Shown: positions 6,553-9,224 of the stretch, piece after piece
How the letters are laid out: every line of letters starts with the position of its first letter
Position numbering within the stretch: the stretch's first letter is position 1
Program-made: the position numbers and the translations under genes
Notes under the pieces: model-generated
The model's database searches: none
Seen by the model: the letters and a program-made list of their open reading frames with translations, nothing else
What the model was told of the DNA's origin: nothing
Assembly (NCBI GenBank): GCA_027064405.1
Contig: JAMOPP010000138.1
Span: 1-9,224 of the forward strand
Length of the DNA stretch: 9,224 bases
Source of the DNA: Desulfurellales bacterium
Lineage (GTDB): Bacteria; Campylobacterota_A; Desulfurellia; Desulfurellales; Hippeaceae
Reading direction: 5' to 3'

Positions 6553-7461
6553 CTATTTTAAATTTGCCTCCAATCTTCTTGTAATTTTTTCCATCGTATC
6601 ATTTATATCAACAAAAGTTGTATTGTATAAAATCTTAACCTTAAATTTATCTTCACCTTTTTGAAATGTGACTCTATTCAATATGTATCTTATCTTTTGG
6701 GTAAACAGATCGGCTTTCTGAATATCCGTATTGTGGAGGATAATCCTAAACTCATTGTCATCGCACCTGCATGACACATCGCTTGCACGCGTGTTCTCGT
6801 AAACTATATTTGCAAGTGATTTTATAACACTTACCGCAGCGGCATTGCCGTATTTACTTTTAACATCCTGTAAATTCATCATTCTTAAAACGGCAACAGA
6901 AATAGGGATTTTATATCTTTTTAGCGTATATTTCTCACCATCTATTGTCATCTCAAAAAACTTGCAATTTCCAAGCATACTTATATCATCCTGTATAGAC
7001 AAATCATCCAATGTTTCAAGTGCACCCTTAATTTTTACTATATTTTCCCGTATATCTTTTATTTTATTTGTCATTTCAGAATACTGATTCATAAATCTTT
7101 TCATTTTATCTGCAAGTTTTCTATTAACGCTGTAATCAAGACTATCTTCTGCATCTTTAATAGATACCGTAAGATCACTTGTACCTTTATCCAAAAGTAT
7201 AACAAGTTCTTCGGTATTCTTACTCATATCAGAGTATGTTTTATCTATCTTCTTGTTTTTAATACTACTTGATTTGATAAGCAGTTTCTCAAAAGCAAGT
7301 TCTTTATCTACATTAAGACAATCCTCTTCGCTAAATCCCTTTTTCTTAGCATATTTTAAAAAAAGCTTCTTGTATCCTGTGGGCAAAAGAGGAAGGTCTT
7401 TCTCTTTTATAAATTTATAAATATCATTCTGTATTTCTTTTATGTCGCTTTCAGTCATCAT
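6553..7461 (-). CDS. degenerate GGDEF-domain protein
   Basis: A 302-residue cytoplasmic protein. The N-terminal 1-140 is helical; LPLLPTGYKKLF (23-34) resembles an LPPTPENY-like segment found in N-termini of some diguanylate cyclases. A probable coiled coil (about 80-150) leads to a GGDEF fold (about 155-265). Catalytic features are lost: the signature is DDNEF (234-238), the LDIDxFK metal segment reads LRMMNLQ (192-198), and the IND motif is gone. The inhibitory-site RxxD is kept as RASD (225-228), exactly five residues before the signature as in active enzymes. I infer a c-di-GMP-binding or structural role rather than synthesis. The gene has tandem ATGs; the second (7456-7458) sits better after AGGGTG. 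No membrane segments are seen. Confidence 0.82.
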   Translation of the reverse strand: MMTESDIKEIQNDIYKFIKEKDLPLLPTGYKKLFLKYAKKKGFSEEDCLNVDKELAFEKLLIKSSSIKNKKIDKTYSDMSKNTEELVILLDKGTSDLTVSIKDAEDSLDYSVNRKLADKMKRFMNQYSEMTNKIKDIRENIVKIKGALETLDDLSIQDDISMLGNCKFFEMTIDGEKYTLKRYKIPISVAVLRMMNLQDVKSKYGNAAAVSVIKSLANIVYENTRASDVSCRCDDNEFRIILHNTDIQKADLFTQKIRYILNRVTFQKGEDKFKVKILYNTTFVDINDTMEKITRRLEANLK

Positions 7462-7508
7462 AAAACACCCTATTTTTAAAATCTCTTGTGAACATTTTAT
7501 ATGATACT

Positions 7509-7517
7509 ATTATAACA
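7509..7517 (-). promoter_or_regulatory. extended -10 promoter of the GGDEF-like gene
   Basis: The minus strand reads TGTTATAAT in the 79-bp gap after lnt, about 47 nt before the coding start. This is an extended -10 like that of efp. No convincing -35 is seen at 17 bp, as is usual for extended -10 sites. It suggests the GGDEF-like gene can be transcribed independently of fmt-lnt. Confidence 0.45.
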
Positions 7518-7540
7518 ATCAAAAAGCAAGTAAAATGTAT

Positions 7541-8968
7541 TTACAGAAGAATAAACAACGATATAAAGACAACAAGGAAAGGAAATAGGTATCCGTATCT
7601 ATCAAACAGTGTCCGCTTAAAAACAGTGATATTAAGTGTTTTGGTCATAACTTCTCTCGTATCTGGCTCTATATGGGATACAATCTTACCGTATGGATTT
7701 ACTATTTCGCTTATGCCTGTATTCGCAACCCTAATAACCCAAATACGGTTTTCAACAGCCATAAAGACATCACTTCTTGGAAACATATAAAATGTAGGCG
7801 ACTTATCAAACCATGCATCGTTGGTCAAAACAGTCAAAATATTAGCACCTCTATCTTTATAATCCCTTGATAGTTTCATAAAATTTTCTTCATAGCATAT
7901 CAAAGGCGCAATTTTCAAATCGTCTAATCTAAATATCCTGCCGGTTTCACCTTTTTTAAAATCTCCCGGGTCAATACTGCTTGGCATAATATCGCTAATA
8001 ATAGTTCTAAGTGGTATAAACTCTGCAAAAGGCACTAAATTTCTTTTATTGTAATATTCAAATTTACCTTTTTTAAAAAATACAGCACTGTTAAAATAGG
8101 CTTGATTCTCTTTTCTGACAGCACCGAAAATAATATTAAACCTACTATCTTTTAAGAATTTTATAAATTCTTCATCTCTATCTTGTGAAAATAGATACGG
8201 ATAAGAGGATTCAGGCCATATTATCACATCTGATTTTAAACCTTTACTCATTGATATGTATCTCTTTAGATTTCTTGATAAATATATGTTGCTCCATTTT
8301 TCGTTTTGCGGGATATTAGCCTGAACTACGGAAATAGTTTTATTTTTTAACACGCTTTGCGGTTTTTCGTAAGGAATGATAAAACAAATCAGCACTGCCA
8401 CAAAGATAAGAGCTACTTTGGTTTTCTCACCCTTTAAAATAAGATAAAAAGACAAATTGATAAAAATAAGCTTAAGCGAAATAAAATATTGACCGAAAAT
8501 CGCAGCATCTTTTATGAAAAAGGGAATGTTATAGACAAAAATACTAAAATCACCAAGCGGCAAACCAAATAAAAAATTATCTTTTAGGTATTCAAAAGTA
8601 ACAAAAACAAAAGGCAGCAGTAAAATGTTAAATCTTATCTTTTTATACAGATATACGGGCATAAAAAGATAGAGAAAATGGTAAAATACCAAAATTGAAT
8701 AGAGCAAAAGAGCAATAAAAAAATTCAATCCATAGAAACGATACATACTTAAGAAAACCCCGCTGTATATAAAAAAAATATACGGCAAGAATGTAAAAAA
8801 CGCACTTTTTACAGGCTTTTTATCAAGATTAATAAAAAAAATAAGAAGCATTATAAATGAAAAATATGGAAAATAAAATGATAGAATTAAAGGTACAAAA
8901 GAAAAATATAGTAAATTTGCTGAAAATTTATGTAATACTTTGACCCTCTGCAAATTTGTAACCGGCAA
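7541..8968 (-). CDS. lnt: apolipoprotein N-acyltransferase
   Basis: Lnt moves an acyl chain from phospholipid to the N-terminal cysteine of apolipoproteins in the inner membrane, the last step of lipoprotein maturation in diderms. The 475-residue protein has about six or seven N-terminal membrane helices (residues 15-200), a periplasmic nitrilase-fold domain (about 208-450) and a last helix (461-475). The nitrilase triad is visible: Glu253 (IIWPESSYP), Lys308 (YYNKRNLVPF) and Cys358 (LICYEENF). Glu316 in AEF and the NTGIS block (416-420) are also present. NDAWF is followed by Asp388 where Gly is common. The start is TTG (8966-8968), with AAAGG at 8975-8979; no better in-frame start follows within 30 codons. 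It overlaps fmt by 41 nt. Confidence 0.95.
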   Translation of the reverse strand: MPVTNLQRVKVLHKFSANLLYFSFVPLILSFYFPYFSFIMLLIFFINLDKKPVKSAFFTFLPYIFFIYSGVFLSMYRFYGLNFFIALLLYSILVFYHFLYLFMPVYLYKKIRFNILLLPFVFVTFEYLKDNFLFGLPLGDFSIFVYNIPFFIKDAAIFGQYFISLKLIFINLSFYLILKGEKTKVALIFVAVLICFIIPYEKPQSVLKNKTISVVQANIPQNEKWSNIYLSRNLKRYISMSKGLKSDVIIWPESSYPYLFSQDRDEEFIKFLKDSRFNIIFGAVRKENQAYFNSAVFFKKGKFEYYNKRNLVPFAEFIPLRTIISDIMPSSIDPGDFKKGETGRIFRLDDLKIAPLICYEENFMKLSRDYKDRGANILTVLTNDAWFDKSPTFYMFPRSDVFMAVENRIWVIRVANTGISEIVNPYGKIVSHIEPDTREVMTKTLNITVFKRTLFDRYGYLFPFLVVFISLFILL

Positions 8969-9224
8969 GAAACGCCTTTATATTCATAGGTTTTTTTGAC
9001 TCAGGCTGAATTGTTAAAATAGATATACACCCTGTTCTGCATCCCACAACAAGCTCTTTTTTTGACACCCTCGCAACCTTGCCGGCTTCTGAATTTGCAC
9101 AATTCGCAATTTCCGCACCTAAAATTTTAAATATTTTATTATTATATTTAAAATAAGCACTCGGCCATACGGAATAAGCCCTTATTTTATTGATTATACG
9201 AGAGGCGTCCTCATTCTGAAAATC
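8928..9224 (-). CDS. fmt: methionyl-tRNA formyltransferase, C-terminal part
   Basis: A partial gene whose 5' end lies beyond the right edge; 98 codons are visible. It is the OB-like C-terminal domain of Fmt, which formylates Met on initiator tRNA. It reads IINKIRAYSVWPSAYF (compare the family IRAxxPxPGAY), then KIFKILGAEI, LVVGCRTGCISILTIQPE and KPMNIKAFLAGYKFAEG at the end (family: M-x-FL-x-G). The PxPGA segment is altered to SVWPSA. It ends in TAA at 8928-8930 inside the start region of lnt. Catalytic residues (Asn, His, Asp of the formyl-THF domain) lie outside the window. Translational coupling to lnt is likely. Confidence 0.93.
   Translation of the reverse strand, partial: DFQNEDASRIINKIRAYSVWPSAYFKYNNKIFKILGAEIANCANSEAGKVARVSKKELVVGCRTGCISILTIQPESKKPMNIKAFLAGYKFAEGQSIT

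Noticed and set aside
7515..7550. Weak hairpin GTAAA/TTTAC with a T run after lnt on the minus strand
   Set aside because: A stem of five AT-rich pairs and a broken T tract are too weak for a confident intrinsic terminator.

Overview
This AT-rich, densely coded window carries ordinary Gram-negative (diderm) chromosomal genes. The outer-membrane lipoprotein maturation gene lnt, a hpf-ptsN-rapZ-like block of the kind that normally trails rpoN, and an EF-P with a lysine at its modified tip all fit a low-GC diderm. My best guess is Deferribacterota or a related deep lineage. That placement is inference from gene content and feel of the proteins, not from a search.

Layout. Bases 1-169 hold no gene I can support, only a short GGGGACACC-type motif at the very edge. 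Bases 170-1939 (+ strand) carry a good sigma70-type promoter, efp (elongation factor P) and a 12-TM-type MFS exporter of the fosmidomycin-resistance family. This pair converges on, and overlaps by 4 nt at the stop codons, a long minus-strand operon.

The minus-strand operon runs from a promoter at about 6491-6518 down to 1936. In transcription order it has eight tightly packed genes: M24 metallopeptidase, small J-domain protein, MTH1187/DUF77 thiamine-binding-type protein, NifX/NifB-type cluster-binding protein with a His-rich tail, long-form hpf, ptsN, a free-standing RapZ C-terminal domain, and pyrB. Gaps are 12-23 nt, or the genes overlap by 4-8 nt.

Upstream on the same strand sit a GGDEF-family protein with its own likely promoter (6553-7461), lnt (7541-8968), and the C-terminal third of fmt running off the right edge (8928-9224). 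fmt and lnt overlap by 41 nt and are probably co-transcribed.

Working together: hpf (ribosome dimerisation), ptsN (nitrogen PTS output) and the RapZ-like sensor domain form a nutrient and stress signalling core. Here it is joined to pyrimidine synthesis (pyrB) instead of rpoN. The most interesting points are the RapZ domain lacking its P-loop half and coupled to pyrB, a GGDEF protein that has lost catalysis but kept the c-di-GMP inhibitory-site RxxD motif, and an M24 peptidase with all metal ligands but altered accessory histidines. I see no CRISPR array, tRNA, rRNA, complete insertion sequence or phage gene.
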